Shown: positions 12,561 to 26,039, counted from the first letter of the stretch. The stretch: 64,000 nucleotides of DNA from Pterois miles (GCA_947000775.1 CAMQGK010000638.1:23018001-23082000), one strand, 5' to 3'. Program-made: numbers and translations. The notes: a model not told the origin generated them from the sequence alone.

Positions 12561-15500
12561 GCATAGTGTACTTCAGACCTGGGCATCATACGGTCCACGG
12601 GCCAGAACTGTCCCTTGAGATGGTTCTGCCTGGCCCAGGAGGTCTCAGACAAACCACACAATTTTACTTACAAAGCTAAAAAAAAGTAAAGAAAATAGTT
12701 TTTGTTTTAAAAAGCTTGTGTATTGCTAGCATGCTTCTTCCTGGTAATACCAAGAACAGAGTGGTTCTATTGGTACCAACCACAACTTATAAATAAATAA
12801 ATAATAAATAACCATTCAAAAGGCTTTTCCATACCGGTGGTGTGACAAATTAAACTAAACTAGTAAACTACACAAAACTGTCAAATACTCGCCTGGGAAT
12901 ATTATGTATCTAGGCCTTTTATTGTGAAAGCTAAGGACGGAAGGAGTTGATCTGGTATTCACTACATTTGTCAATTTTGAAAGGCGTAAAAAAAAAAAAA
13001 TTAATACAAAGGTTTGAATCTCCGTGAGGTGGTTTCATAAATATAGGTGATGCCTTTATTCATGGTGTGAAAGCTCAGAATAATCCATGTCGCTCCAGAA
13101 AAAAAAAAAATGCTTTTTTGCCACGTCATATTCATGTTCCATGGCAAAAAACTGTTTGAAAAAATATACTGATTTGCAAATTAATCGCATGAAAAAATGA
13201 CTTTGTAAAGGCCTTAATGTGTAACAAACTGAACTGGACTGCTTGTTGGAGACTACTGACATTAGTAGATGCTATTAAAGTTGCCAGCATGGCTTTAGAC
13301 TCTTAGCTTAAGTCATATATAGTAATTTTGATGCATGTTTGTAGATCTACAACACATGTCGTACATTAGAACTGTCACCAACTGTCACTCTATGAAACAG
13401 TGTAGATATACAGTAGATCACAAACTTCCTACTCCCGTTTCTGTAACTACACCCTCCTACTTTCCCGGGTCATTTTGTGTCATTTATGTTACAGGAATAA
13501 GCAGACTGCCACAAGCATATGGTGAATGTGTCTTACCATTAGCTAGTGTTAGCCACCTCAAAACCTCCCGATGTGTTGTTTATTGAGTGTCCTTGTCTGA
13601 ATGTGCTCGCAGGAAGATTTTACATTGATTGATTGATATCTTGCTCTTCTGTGTTTGAGGACCATCTCCATGAAATATTTATACGTCTACCGTTGCAGAT
13701 ATATTACGTTTTTGTAGTATTTGGTTGGTACTAACTCGCCCCCAAGTTGTTCTGAATGACAGAGACTGGAGGTGTGTGTGTGTGTGTTGCTAATGAGGCT
13801 TCAGTAGTTTTGGGGCTCACTCAAGCAATCGATTCTAATCTGCTTCTATGAAACTTAGAAATCCAACCACTCTCCTCCTCTGTTCTCCTCCGTGCCTGTC
13901 TCTTGTACAAAGATTTACAGTCGTTCCTCAGGGGTGCGACTGCCCTTTAAAACACTGTCACACAGCTATCCTTGTGCCCTCGGGCCTCTGGGATCCAGCC
14001 TACGATGTAGCATACCAAAGCAAGGTGTGAGGGAAGGTGTGAGGTGTCAGCAGCCGGCAGTCTCTGAGGTGCCAAGTATGAAATAATGCTTTGATCGCAC
14101 CCGAGCTTCGAGAGCCAACCTCGCCGTGACCTCTCCAAGTGTCCAGCCAGGGCCGTGCCACAGCTGTCATCCTTCTCATTTCCCTACAGAGACGTCACCT
14201 TCTCTCTGCTGATGAAATTAGAGACGCTCTCCACACAAGCAGCCTCCTTGACCTTAGCACTTGATTGGTACCCAAGTGCTGCATCTTCCGATAACTCTCC
14301 TGCAATGAGGCTCTCTGCTGCCTCTCCAAAAAAAGATGATGGCTCGGTGCTCTGTGTTGTATAAACATGGTAAGAGGACGCTGTGATCTAGGGATCTGGC
14401 GGACACGACTGCCACGGCTGTCATGCTGAGGTAGCGTTCCACGAGGTTCCCCTGGGCGTCAGCTCTCTTCTGAAACATGTAAATGTCGCAAAATGTCTTC
14501 AAGATGTCTAAAAACAGCTTTTTACTAGACTTTACTAGTCTTAAGGTTGTGAGCGCCTTAATCTCCTTTCAGATTCAATTATGTCTAAATTACTCAATTC
14601 TGGCTGTTGTGTGTGACAGAGTGTGTACAGTATAGAGACACAGTTTGTCTCGTCTCATTTGTCAGTTAATGCGTTTCACCATTGTGGATGGTCATGTGCA
14701 GGAACATACATGTATATTAATGAAGTAAAAATTTAAAGCCAGTGTGTGCAATTATAGCATTTTGAGTTTCTAATTTTACAAAAATAGGGCAATGCATATT
14801 TTTTCTTGGCTGTAATTCAGGCAGAAATATTGTATTTTTACTTCACAAATGGAGTTTTAAGTGCAAAGCATACAATCAACATATGATGCACTGATAAACA
14901 TTTAATTAGCCAGCTGTAAACTATATTAAAGCATTTCTTAAAGGCTGTAAGGTGTAGGTTTCAGTGTTGCGCCTAACAAAGACTAGTCTTGGACAATGCA
15001 TACACTAAAAAGATGAAATGAACGATTCGTATTTATACATGCTTTTACTTTTTGATATTTTGTGCATTTTGCTGAGAATACTTTAATTCTAATGTAGGTC
15101 AATGACTTTAACTGGAGTGTTTTTTGTTTTTTTTGCAGCATTGACCATTTTACTGAGTCAACTGTGCCATACTTCCTCCATCCTAGTTACAATTTAAGGT
15201 ATGTTTTTGACTTTCTGACCACTAGCAATTATGGAGCAGTGGGTGGGTGTCTGTTTTAGAGGTAGTAGTCAGTATTGGCAGAAATGTGCTCCGGTAGAGG
15301 CCGATGGCTGCACTGCCTCCAGTCACGCATATCATTGCTTTGCATTGGAGGCTCCATCCGCAAAGGTTGAAGGGGAGAAAAAAAAAAGCTGGGATTTCTC
15401 TTGAAGATATAACACAACACTACCAGTCCTTTGTCCATGATACAAGACACACAGACAGGGAGGAAAAGAGATCATTCTTCCAAATAATCCAGCCCCGTAA

Positions 15501-15924
15501 CTATCCATTCATGACATAAAATTGTACACTTTGGAATCCTCCTCATCCCGGGAACATGTACGTACAATAATGGCTTGTAAGAGTTGGCATCTAACAAGTA
15601 ACCCTGGCCATTATAAATAAATACCAAATCGCAAAGGATGTTCTTTGACAAATGTTTAAATCCAAAGTGACAAAAAACTGCTTTATAAAAAATGGCATAC
15701 ACAAAAACATTGTGCAGAAGTAAAGAAGACATGGACGTTTTCCTGCTCCAAACTAATATATCAGCCTTTAAAAATCAGACGACCTCCAGTTTGTTTTATT
15801 TGTGTCTTGTACGTGTTCACAATTCCACCAATCAACAGCTGATTACCGTAATGTGACAATAATGTGCTAACAAAGGCAGGGAAAAAGAAGACTGGAAGCA
15901 TGGATTTCATTGGATCATTAGATA

Positions 15925-16658
15925 TTAGTCAGTCACTTAAAATATTTAATTACATTAATAATAAATAATATAATTGTTAATCATGTGATTGTCCGTAGTT
16001 ATTTACAATTAAATGCAACTTAATCACATCTTTTTATCTTCTCAAAATGAACCTTAAAGGGAGATTTGTCATGTATTTCATACTCTTATCAACATGGGAG
16101 TGGACAAATATGCTGATTTATGTAAACATCTGTATATATTTATTATTGAAAGTTAATTAACACAACACAAACAATGACAAATATTATCCAGACTGCATAT
16201 AGCATAAAAAAAAAAAAAAATATAAATATATATATATATAATATATCAAATCATAACATGGCAAACTGCAGCCCAACAGGCAACAACAGCTGTCAGCATG
16301 TCAGTGTGCTGACTGACTATGACCGCATGTGATTATCAGAAAGCATAAAGTGGGCATGTCTGTAAAGGGGAGACTTGTGGGTACCCAGAGAACCAATTTT
16401 CATTCCCATAGCTTAAGGTCAGAGGTCAAGAGACCCCTTTGAAAGTTTGGTGAGTTATTTAATCTCCTTCTCGACAAGCTAGTATGACGTTGTCGGTACC
16501 AGTGGATTCAGGTTTCTAGTTGTATCTACATGTATCTTCACTCTAGCTTTAAATCTGAGCCCGATTCAACTTCTGAAAGACTGATTGCTTTAATGTGTTA
16601 AAGAAATTAGTGGCATTATATGAATTTATGTTGTTATCGTGGTAATTCTGACAGCCCC
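15925..16658 (+). mobile_element. hAT-type MITE copy, long version
   Basis: It carries GATTGTCCGTAGTTATTTAC, ACCTTAAAGGGAGATTTGTC, AAGTGGGCATGTCTGTAAAG, GGTCAAGAGACCCCTTTG and a terminal TCTGACAGCCCC. This is the inverse of the 51950-52482 copy. It includes an AT microsatellite at about 16218-16245. The left terminus is decayed. Confidence 0.75.
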
Positions 16659-17154
16659 AATTAAAATATGTATGTAAAAAAAATAAGCTGAATATAAACA
16701 TGTCTTGTATTAAATATCAAAATTTACGGTACAAATGAATTCAGCACAAAAAAAGCATACTCTGTGGAGATTCTGTGTGTGGTGGGGAATGTCAGTCTTG
16801 ATTTTTGAGTTAATGTGGTAAAAGATAACTGTGATAACCACATACAGCTAAATGTATTCCATGTGCTATGGAAATATATTTCAAGATAATTAAGGTATCA
16901 GTGAATCCACTTATGCTGCATTACACTGTTCTTAAGAGCAGAAGCCTTTAAAAATCATCCTCTTCCTATCCTTTTGTGTTCACAAATGGCAGGCCTGTTT
17001 CTAGCATAAGCCACCGGGGTAATACCATGACAGAGAGACTGTAAATTGTTCTGCTTGTTATCCTCCGGCAACTGAAATCCTGCCACGCAGTCAGAGCTCA
17101 GATTGGTGACTGGGAGCTCCTTAGGCCTGAGAAACATTGTTAGAGACTTCTCGT

Positions 17155-17155
<1 letters not shown>

Positions 17156-17220
<65 letters not shown>
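17156..17220 (+). repeat. CA dinucleotide microsatellite, 65 bp
   Basis: An uninterrupted CA run. The His/Thr and Val/Cys frames through it are artefacts. Confidence 0.97.
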
Positions 17221-17222
<2 letters not shown>

Positions 17223-20200
17223 CTGGAGGCTCTGCTACAGCTGGGACTTGCTATGACTTTCCTCAGGCTCAGGGTGAAAATAATGCACCTTTGTCCATCA
17301 AAAACCTAAACAGGATTGTGACTGCGAAGAGGAAGGACAGTGTTATGTTGCCGTATTTATTGCAGTAGCTAAAATGCAATAATTAAAGGTAATAAATGAA
17401 TAACCCAATGCTTTATGATAGCATTAGAATGTCTACAGGAGTAAACAAAAGACAAACAAAGCAAACATGGCGCACTATACATCTTATATTTATGGACAAA
17501 TGGTGAAAATTCAATCAATCCAAGGCTGATCAAATCACATAAATACTGCATGAAGCGTATGTGCATAATGTCAGCCTGCAGTAACTGCAACTTTTCAACT
17601 AAATCCAGGACACAGCAATAAGAGAATAAGTAAGTGAATCAGCTGTCTCTGGAGGCACAGGCTTCCATGTCTGGGCCCTATTAGTTGCTTTGTTTCCCAG
17701 CAGATAACAGACATGAAAATCTCTTTGAGTCGACCCGGCCTCCAGCATTTACATGATGGACTCCATTTTTCAACCCTGCCGCTCCGCTGCCCTGCTCCAC
17801 CTTCACCAACGCACCCCCACCATTATTCACGAAGATGCTTATAAAACAAATAGCTGCAAATTCTTGAGGCAGACCTCCGTTTCCCCTTGGTGAGCATAAC
17901 CACCAACACTTTAAGATGTACAGTACATCCGTCAGTGTGTTAGAGAGTGTGTGTGCATGTGTGTCTGTGATCTGGCCCCAAAAAAGAGATAGTACAAATG
18001 ATGTCAGATGTCACCAAGCCCGGGTGACGTACATCCTGACACCTCCACAAAAGAAAACATCGACCACCCTGCTCACAAAAGCCAACGGACAGAATAATGT
18101 TCTTTCTTCGTCTCCGTCTGTTTTCATCTTTTCCAGCTGCTGCCAATACAATCCAATTTTTGACACACTAAATGTTGCAACAATCACTCTTTCTTTGAAA
18201 TGGCACAGGCAGGCATACATAAATGTAGCCCATTGTGTGCTGATAAAGTAGAGCAGGACACCAACAAACCAAAGAGAAAGGCTTTGACCTTGTGTGGCTT
18301 GGCGAGTGTGATAGCTCCCCGGATATAAGAAAATCAATATTCTGCATTTAGCCGTGCAGGACCCTCTGTTAAACGGAACAACGTAGCACTAAGTCTGTTT
18401 ATTTTGCATTGACATGAGAAACGCTACGAGCAAAATGCACCTTTGGCGAGACATTTTAAAGGGTGATTAAAACTAAAGATAATACGTTTAACGTAATGAG
18501 CTGCAATTACCGTGATACGTCACCAGGTCTGCAAAGACTGGTTGATTTTATTTATTCATTTATTAGAGATCCTGCTCTTCTAAACCTGACTGTTTTTTAA
18601 GAAGTGGAATTCAATGTTAAGTTGAACTTTTTGAGTTAATCTTAAAAGACAACTTAAAGGTCAGTAAAAACATTTCACCCCTCACAAAATACTTCATTAA
18701 CACAAAGTGTTCTTTCGAGTTTCAAACAGGGCAGAAAATGAGCATAAATGACTCTTAACAGCTCATGCACCACAATCCAGCTGTTCTCAGATTTTAATTT
18801 TACCTCTTGTTTTCTGTACATTTACTCCATCCCAAATGGCCAGACTGCAGCGGAGTGGCAGCCCTCAGATGCTGCTCATGAACTTGTATTTTAGACTTGG
18901 AGACAGAAATATAACTCATCTTTTTTTATTTATTCAGTGCTCTCATTCAAGCTGTTTGGAGTCCAGTCGTCATGTTTTAGTCCTGGTATTAACTCTACAT
19001 GATAACCCAGGTTGAACTGAGTAATTTATTGCTCATGAGTATGCTCAGTTGACAGTTTATCTAAAACTAATGTAGTCTAATACAACAGTCCTGCAATAAA
19101 TTCACCTTCATGAAGGTTATGATGTTCAGTTTGTGTTGAAACCATTTCAGAAAGGTATTGATTCAACTTTTTGGAAGATGTAGCGTTATACAGCGGTGTT
19201 TCTATTTTTAAGCCTGCCTTCATTGATAGAAATGAGATGGAAAAATTAGAGAAACACCAATTAATGGAGTGTAAATGCCAATTCTATCCCCATAATAATA
19301 ACTGACATTGGACAGTTTTTTCAGATTAGATTCAAAGACTAAATTCATCATGTTTTGAATATCATTTCTACAATACACAGTACATGGGTAGAGTATGCTT
19401 AATGTAAACATTGTGGTTATTGTGGCCAATAAAGCTGCAATAACACAAGCTGTGAAAACAACATTGATATTTATCAAGTTTTTAACATGTTGCGGTGAAT
19501 GTGTTAGCAAATATTTGCCTATTAACACATCCGGCCGACACGACGCAACATTAGTACTCATTTGGAGTTATGCTTCTGTTCACCTGGAGAATATACAATA
19601 AGTAGAGCATTCACTGTCCTTTAGCTGTTTTGGTCTCCACCAGCTTTTCCACAGGAAAACATCTGTCTGTTTAGCCATTAAATGCTTCCCGACTAGTTGC
19701 TAACTGTGTCTGTCTGTTGTTAGGTGATGGGTGGGTATAGTTAGTTAAGTGAAAAGACTATGTTGTCATAAACTATGACAAAATATGTTCACAACAGCAC
19801 TAAGGTGAGGCGATGACACCGACGTCATTAAACACTAACGGTGATGATATCAAACATGCAATATCTCTCTGTCTCAAACACACACAGACAAAACACGCTG
19901 TAGTCCATCTTTGTCCTTCCTGTCTCAGACCTATGATTAATAAAGTTGTAGTTTTGGGGTCAGACTGGGTTTGGGTGGGTGTTTTTGGGTGCTACTGGAC
20001 CTTGCATCACTAATAAGTGGGTGAGCCAAACAATAAAGTTGTGGGCTGTTAAATTATAATCAAAACACTGGGCTAAAAGTGCTAAAATGCTAAGCATAGC
20101 TGAGAGGAACTGTAGATTCAGTTGGTAATTTCCTTTTGGTTTACAGAAGGCAACTTCTTTCATATATACACATAGTTATTCCATACATTAGTAATACAGA

Positions 20201-20448
20201 AATATGTGCAGCTTCAAAAGCTAAATCACTGACTCACAATTTCTAGCATGTCAAATGTTAGACACCTTACCCTGACACTTCCCACCTCTCTACATTAAGA
20301 GAGGCTGCTTCCTCTACCGGCACTCAACCTTGGGACTGGGTATGTATTGCATGCCGCATAAATGTCCACGATGAACATAATTCCTTGAGATCCAGGGCTG
20401 GTAAATGCCTAATAGTGAGGGTTATGTTGAAATAATAGCAGTACTTAC

Positions 20449-20531
20449 TTTTGTCCTTGATTACTGTAGTTGTTGTCGTACGATTCGTATCCTTGGTCGT
20501 CATAAGTTGTTCCGTAGTCGTCGTCATATTC
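20449..20531 (-). CDS. khdrbs3: khdrbs3 exon 7 (inferred number): tyrosine-rich tail, part 1
   Basis: The 83-bp exon encodes 27 residues, starting EYDDDYGTTYDDQGYESY and ending in NQGQ, then two bases (AA) of a split codon. Six of 27 residues are tyrosine and seven are aspartate, which fits the C-terminal tail of KHDRBS proteins, a target of tyrosine kinases. The acceptor is CGTTACCTCAG and the donor GTAAGTAC is near-perfect. The length is not a multiple of three, so skipping it would shift the frame of the tail. It stands alone between introns of 15.5 and 16.7 kb. Confidence 0.93.
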
Positions 20532-22088
20532 CTGAGGTAACGGAGACAAAATACATTTAGATGAGGTGCAGATAATTACAGCAAATATTCTGACATTGAC
20601 AAGACGTTGACATGACAACCTGTGCAACATTATGAACCTGCTGAAATGTAGAGCGAAGAGGTTGAGAGGACTATGTTGGATAAGAGCTGCACTTTTTGAT
20701 TACTTAACAATTTCAACATCTTTTACCAAATGGTATTCAATTATGGACATTTCACTTTTACTATCCATCAAATTGCTTTCAGGGTAGCTCTTTTTCATGA
20801 AACATTACAACGTACTGGATGGCTCAACTTAGCACAGATGTAGGTCAAACTGCTTGATCTGCTGCTGTTGGTAACAGCCCATATGCAGCACCATTAAAGT
20901 AGCAACTGCAGCCCTGCCCTTGTCTCTGTGTCAACTGACTGACGGTGGGATGTAAAGACTCTCGCTGTGGCAACGTTTCATCACCACCTCAAAGGATGAG
21001 CCTTGAACATCTGTTTGTGCTCCAGCAATCTGCCCGGTCCCCCTCTGCACTCCACCCAGGCTCCCGCCAAGAGGAACTTCAAAGCGAACCAGTGCCGCAC
21101 CCGTCCTAATTTGGGATAAATGGGACTTATGTTCCACAAAAGGCGTCGACCCCTAGCGACACATCTCTCGTCCCCCACACACTTCTTGGCTAATTCCATC
21201 TGCCCCTGATTTGCACGCTTGAAATGAATGTCTGTAAGATTTAGCACAAGAAGAAAATGCTCATCACATCCATATTATTATTAAGGCCCTAATTCCTGCT
21301 TAAAACATGCATTTGCTAAATGACAGCATTTGAATTGACTCTTTTATCTTTAATCCTCCAGAAACAAAGTACGTACTACTCGGATGTGGTAAGTCTTCCT
21401 TGTTTCTGGCTAAAATATTTGGTGCAACAGTTGTGTCAACATTTGTTTTCTTACATTTGAGGGAGGGGGGGCTGGCAGGTGCATTTTAGGAATCACTTTA
21501 ATACGTTCAAACCTCTTCTTGGTCATCCCACTGGGTAGCTTTCGAGACTTGTTTGTATTTCCTTTGTTGTTTGAGTGTGAGTGGGAGGTCTGTTGGTTTT
21601 TGTGGAGGTCTTTCTATTTGTCTAGAGGTAGCTCGAGGGGAATTTAAGTCCCTCCTCGCATTTGTATTTCTGCAGTTACAAGAGCTTTTCCAAAGTCAAC
21701 AATTCCCCATGCTAATGCAAGGACTAAGTTTAGTCAACAACTGTACTTTTGACAATATTAAACCCCCTGAACGCTTTTAAAAAACAGTAGAAGCAGCAGT
21801 TCTGAATAAAAAGCAGCACAATTTTCTCCAAAGGGATGCAATTAAAACCACTTTTCAACAAGCAGATTAAACTGTAGACTTTGATTTGCAATTTCCCATC
21901 ATAACCTTTTTCTGCCTAATGAAACTCAAAAGAGGATTGTGGACATGATTTCTGGAGGGAACAGGCTCGAGACGGCAATCTAAAAATCAATAGGACGAAG
22001 TTGACGTGAATTTTGAACCCTGGAAACACTTGTAGTCCTGAAATAATAAGAATAAAAATAAATACTACATGCTACTACTACATGCTAA

Positions 22089-22452
22089 TGGGGGGGGGAG
22101 TAGCTCAGTTGGGGGGGGGAGTAGCTCAGTGGGGGGGGGAGTAGCTCAGTTTGTAGGGGGTTGGGTTGGGGAGCGGGGGGGCGGCGGAAGAAGTGCCGAG
22201 AGGGGGGAAAAAAGGAGGGTGAAATGGGGGGGGGGGGGGGGGCGGTTTTCCCTTTGGGGGTGGCGGGGGGGCCCTGAGGAAGGGACCAAACCCCCAACGG
22301 GTGGGGGGGGGGGGGGGGGGGGGCCCCCCCCCCTCTAACACCTCTCTAATTGTAGGTATAATAAGCACTTTTTGGTTGTGTGTGTTTAATAAAAAAAAAA
22401 GAAAAAAAAAAAAATTTCTCGCGGGGGGGAAAAAAAAAAAAATTCTCTTCTC
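22089..22452 (+). repeat. G-rich and A-rich homopolymer block, possibly an assembly artefact
   Basis: Three near-tandem copies of a G-run followed by AGTAGCTCAGT occur at 22089-22150. They are followed by G tracts of 8-22 bases, a C run, then long A runs to 22452. AGTAGCTCAGTTG fits the tRNA A-box consensus, so a tRNA-derived repeat may underlie it. The density of homopolymers is unlike anything else in the window. Confidence 0.6.
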
Positions 22453-22585
22453 CCCTACTGCACAATTAAATGCAATCAAGCTACATAATAAATAAGACAG
22501 TTGTGAAGTTTATTCTGCTCCATTACTGTGGTGTTAGTGGTTTACACCTCATTGCTCTAAAGAGTGGGCTAACTTTAACTAATTC

Positions 22586-22730
22586 AAGGCTCCAATCAGG
22601 ATTTTTGGGGCCGATCGCCGATTGCTGGAAGTAGAATCGGCCAATCAATCAATCAATCAATCACAGGGTCTATTTGAAGCCATTTCACTGTGCCCATCAA
22701 CAAAAAGATCTGCTCCTTATTCTGCTCTTT

Positions 22731-22803
<73 letters not shown>

Positions 22804-23825
22804 GTCCTTGTTTCCTGGAAGATGTCAATGCCCCGGACAAATGGGAGAAATTATCTTATCTGTTTATTGAGTTTAAAAACAACTGATAGAGCAGCTATAT
22901 AAAGAGCGATGAACATGAACGCTCAACAATTCTGTTTTCTTTCAGCTAGATCTGCAGCATCAGCGGTCTCTGTGATTTCAGACTGTATCTCATACTCTCC
23001 GTCACTGGCATTAGACCTGCATGAAGCGCTGTACCAAATAGTTTGAAGCTTCTTTCAATATGCTGACATTCGAATCCTGGATCAATTTTTGCTATTCATT
23101 CTACACCAATCAGTGATTCAGCGTGTGCTGGGGCAGCCTTGGCACACACACCCAGCTAAGCAGAGCAGGGGCGAAGTGAAGATAACGTTGTCGGTAGCGA
23201 TTACAAACAGGGTCGGTAGTGAATAGCGTTACACTATTTGTAGAGTTAGATTCCGGCTGTGGCTGCGTGGAATTGTTTCCAACTCCTGTTTTTGAGACTT
23301 TTTCAGTAATTTAAGTCCAAAAGTCAAAAAATGTTGGAAACAAGATACCAAAATTCACAACATGCTTTTATCGAGCAAAATACTCACACTTCACATTTGT
23401 TGCTGTTTGGCCTTTAAAAATTGACAATTTCACTGCAGTCAAAAAGCTGTTTGCTCTCCCATTTGGCTGCACACACACAGGCATGCAATATTAATTACAT
23501 ATCATATGCTATATATTAAAGATCAGCAGCATATTCATAAAAGAAATTAAGATTCATTCATAGAAGGATGTGTTGAAATTTAATTTTAGCGTATTTTAAT
23601 ACAATGCAAATTGATTCAAATACAGCTCATCTCTTTCGCTCTCTCAAACAAAAGGGTTGGCAAGCATGGGATGTATATTTTAATCATTATAATCAAGCTA
23701 ATATGTATATCTTATATAGGTATATCCTCATCTGATTGTCTCTTATGATCGGTCTTTACAGAATCTACCAATTCTGGCCAAACAATCGACCGATAATGAC
23801 TGGTGACTGACTGATCGAAGCATCC
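22586..23825 (+). mobile_element. Decayed inverted-repeat element (about 1.24 kb)
   Basis: The left end AAGGCTCCAATCAGGATT and the right end CTGATCGAAGCATCCTT are degenerate inverse matches, with GGCCGATCGCCGATT-type words inside the left end and CGACCGATAATGAC inside the right. A TG microsatellite lies inside. No transposase frame was found. Confidence 0.45.
22733..22800 (+). repeat. TG dinucleotide microsatellite, 68 bp
   Basis: An uninterrupted TG run; overlapping frames of Cys-Val are artefacts. Confidence 0.97.
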
Positions 23826-23931
23826 TTAAACTAAACACAGCTAGACCTATGCATTTGTGTGCAACAGTTTTGTAGACCAGGAGTAACATTTCATATGTTG
23901 AGTGTCTAGGAATTTCCACGCAGAGCCACTG

Positions 23932-24265
23932 TTGGGACTCTTCTGTGTGGAGTTTGCATGTTCCCCCATGTTAGCATGGGATTTCTCCAGGTTCTCCAGC
24001 TTCCTCCCATAGTCCAAAGACATGCAGGTTAATTGATGACTGTAAATTGCCCGTAGGTGTGAATGTGAACGTGAATTGTCTGTCTCTCTGTTGTCTGTCT
24101 CTATGTGCCCTGCAATGGACTGGAGACCTGTCCAGGGTGAACCCTGCCTTCACCCAATGCCAGCTGGGATCAGCTCAGGCCCCCCACAAAACCCAACCAG
24201 ATAAGCGGGTACAGATGGATGGATGGATGGATGGATGGATGGATGGATGGATGGATGGATGGATG
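23932..24265 (+). mobile_element. SINE-like retroposon, 5'-truncated, with target duplication
   Basis: It begins inside the family body (TTGGGACTCTTCTGTGTGGA) and lacks the tRNA-like head. It runs through TGCCAGCTGGGATCAGCTC to a GATG repeat tail. The flanks share GAGCCACTG (23923-23931 and 24266-24274). A truncated start with an intact duplication is typical of target-primed reverse transcription. Confidence 0.78.
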
Positions 24266-24267
24266 GA
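24214..24267 (+). repeat. GATG tetranucleotide repeat
   Basis: About 13 uninterrupted GATG units, forming the expanded tail of the SINE-like copy before it. Confidence 0.95.
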
Positions 24268-25249
24268 GCCACTGCTGCCTTTTCGGTCAGTGCAGCCTCA
24301 AGTTGAACAATAATACACAGTATGCCATGATGACTTTGCAATCAAATAAATGAATAGAACACTGAGCACAGTGATGTAAGCATCAGTACCGATAAGCGGT
24401 AGCGGCATAGATGAAATAATATTTAGGATCTTCTTTATGGATATTTATAATCATCACTTTTTTGATCTGACAGAAGAACCTCACTCAGGCCTTAATCATG
24501 AATATGTATGAGATTATGATAGTGAACTTTGTAGACTGAGTCAACCAAACTCAAGTTCTCATCTCCTGTCATCTTGATGACTTTATATAGAAGTCACTCT
24601 TAGCTTTTTTAACTAGTAGTACATTATGTTCAAGTTAAAGGTGAGGAAAAAGAGGAACTAGGTTTACATTACATGAAACTGGCAGATGTTTTTCTTTCAA
24701 GCTGCTGACATTTTTCCTGCATATATGCAGAATGGCATGAGGTTACAATCAGCTGTATTTTTTTGTATAAATTTTTCATACTTTCACATTTCAAAGTAAT
24801 GAAAACAACAAAAAACAATGCAACATACGCTGTTCGCTCAAAGCCACAACTAAAGTCTTTGAAGCTGAAACAGCTTTAACTAAAAGGCACCTCCTAAAGT
24901 AAGTTTGTGCGTTTGCGTTAGAAATGCCATCTCATTTGAAATTCAAATAATGCCTCTGTTTTTGTCAGAAACACGCCTGTTTTTGTCTCAAAACTCTAGG
25001 GATCATTCTGTTTCAATCTACAGTATTTAAAAGTTGTCTCTATCATACCTATTACAGGCTGGAATAAACAAGTGTGGTTATGAAGACTGAATAACAGGAC
25101 AGGAGGACAACAAGTAAAAACATGTAGCTGTGATAATGCTAGCTGCCTCAGTTGTCAAGTAAAAGACTTTCTTATTTAAAAACATGAGGACAAAATCTGT
25201 ATGAGATGACTAAGTTAACTGTCCCCACATGAAACACAATGGATGCTCC

Positions 25250-25870
25250 ATTAACTATAATTTAAATCCATCTGCGGTAACAGTAAACACTGAAAAAGTG
25301 CACTGGGAGTGTTGTGACAGAGTTTAAAGAGTGAAAGAGACACACTAAGGGCAGGTGGGAGTTTAGGTGGATGGTTCCAACAAACACAAGGCTTTCATCG
25401 AGGAGACCGCTGTTCGTGTCCCATGCGTCACGTTACAATCACCTGTTCATGTCCGTGAACGTTCGGCTTCATTGTCACTGTACAAACGTATTAGTTTTAA
25501 GCACAACCATGCTGGTTTTTCTTAAACTTAACTACAGCGATCTTGGTGCCTAAACCTTAAACCTAATTGACACCAAGGGGAACTTTAGTGGTTTTGATGC
25601 CAAAAATAAAGTGACGCCAAGGGTCGGGATGTCGTGACACCAAGGATGGGCGTGACAAAGTGGCGGTATGTGACGAGCTGAGTTGAGAACATCTTGGGTT
25701 AACATTGTAAATTGAAACAAAACAAAAAATGCAACAACACCACTTAGGTTTAGGCAACAAAACTATCGGTTAGGTTTTGTGAAAAAACATCATGGTTTGG
25801 CTTAAAATGATGTTTCACACAGGACATGAACAGAAGTCTCCTGGGGCAACCACGTCTCCCACAAAACTAC
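25250..25870. repeat. Family B: two arms in opposite orientation
   Basis: The left arm (plus) has GAGGAGACCGCTGTTCGTGT at about 25400 and GTGCCTAAACC near 25545. The right arm (minus) has TTAGGTTTAGGCAACAAAAC near 25745 and GGACATGAACAGAAGTCTCC near 25824. The outer ends are inverse matches of each other and the arms meet near 25690. Confidence 0.6.
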
Positions 25871-26039
25871 ATTCCTATAACCACCATTCCCAACCAAAAT
25901 GCATTTTAAAACCAGCTTTTTGGTTTGCGAGTCTCCGACAGACCGTGTGTGAGGCGGCGGTGAGTGTGGGTTTGTTGGTGGAATTATAGCTGTGAACATA
26001 AGCAGACAGTGAGTGTACAGTTTGTCAGTGAATGAATGC

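Larger units (their letters stand above)
3765..20448 (-). other. khdrbs3: khdrbs3 intron 7
   Basis: The 16.7-kb intron runs from the donor of exon 7 to the acceptor of exon 8. Recognisable contents are a SINE-like copy (5439-5707), a LINE tail plus SINE fragment (about 6471-6690), a GA microsatellite, two family B copies (8630-9070 and 9400-10210), a nested hAT-type MITE, a possible fragment near 12325, a MITE copy near 15925-16658 and a CA microsatellite. About 4200-4500, 7100-7600, 10500-12300, 13800-14500 and 17250-20300 show no repeat I recognise and no convincing exon; they read as ordinary unique intron. Confidence 0.85.

Noticed and set aside
16955..17309. Cys/Val- and His/Thr-repeat frames
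   Set aside because: They are translations of the CA microsatellite. The same applies at 22622-22902 and 42447-42706.
22089..22150. Tandem repeats with spacer-like G runs, considered as a CRISPR-like array
   Set aside because: Only three units with homopolymer spacers in a vertebrate intron; a degraded tRNA-like repeat or artefact fits better.
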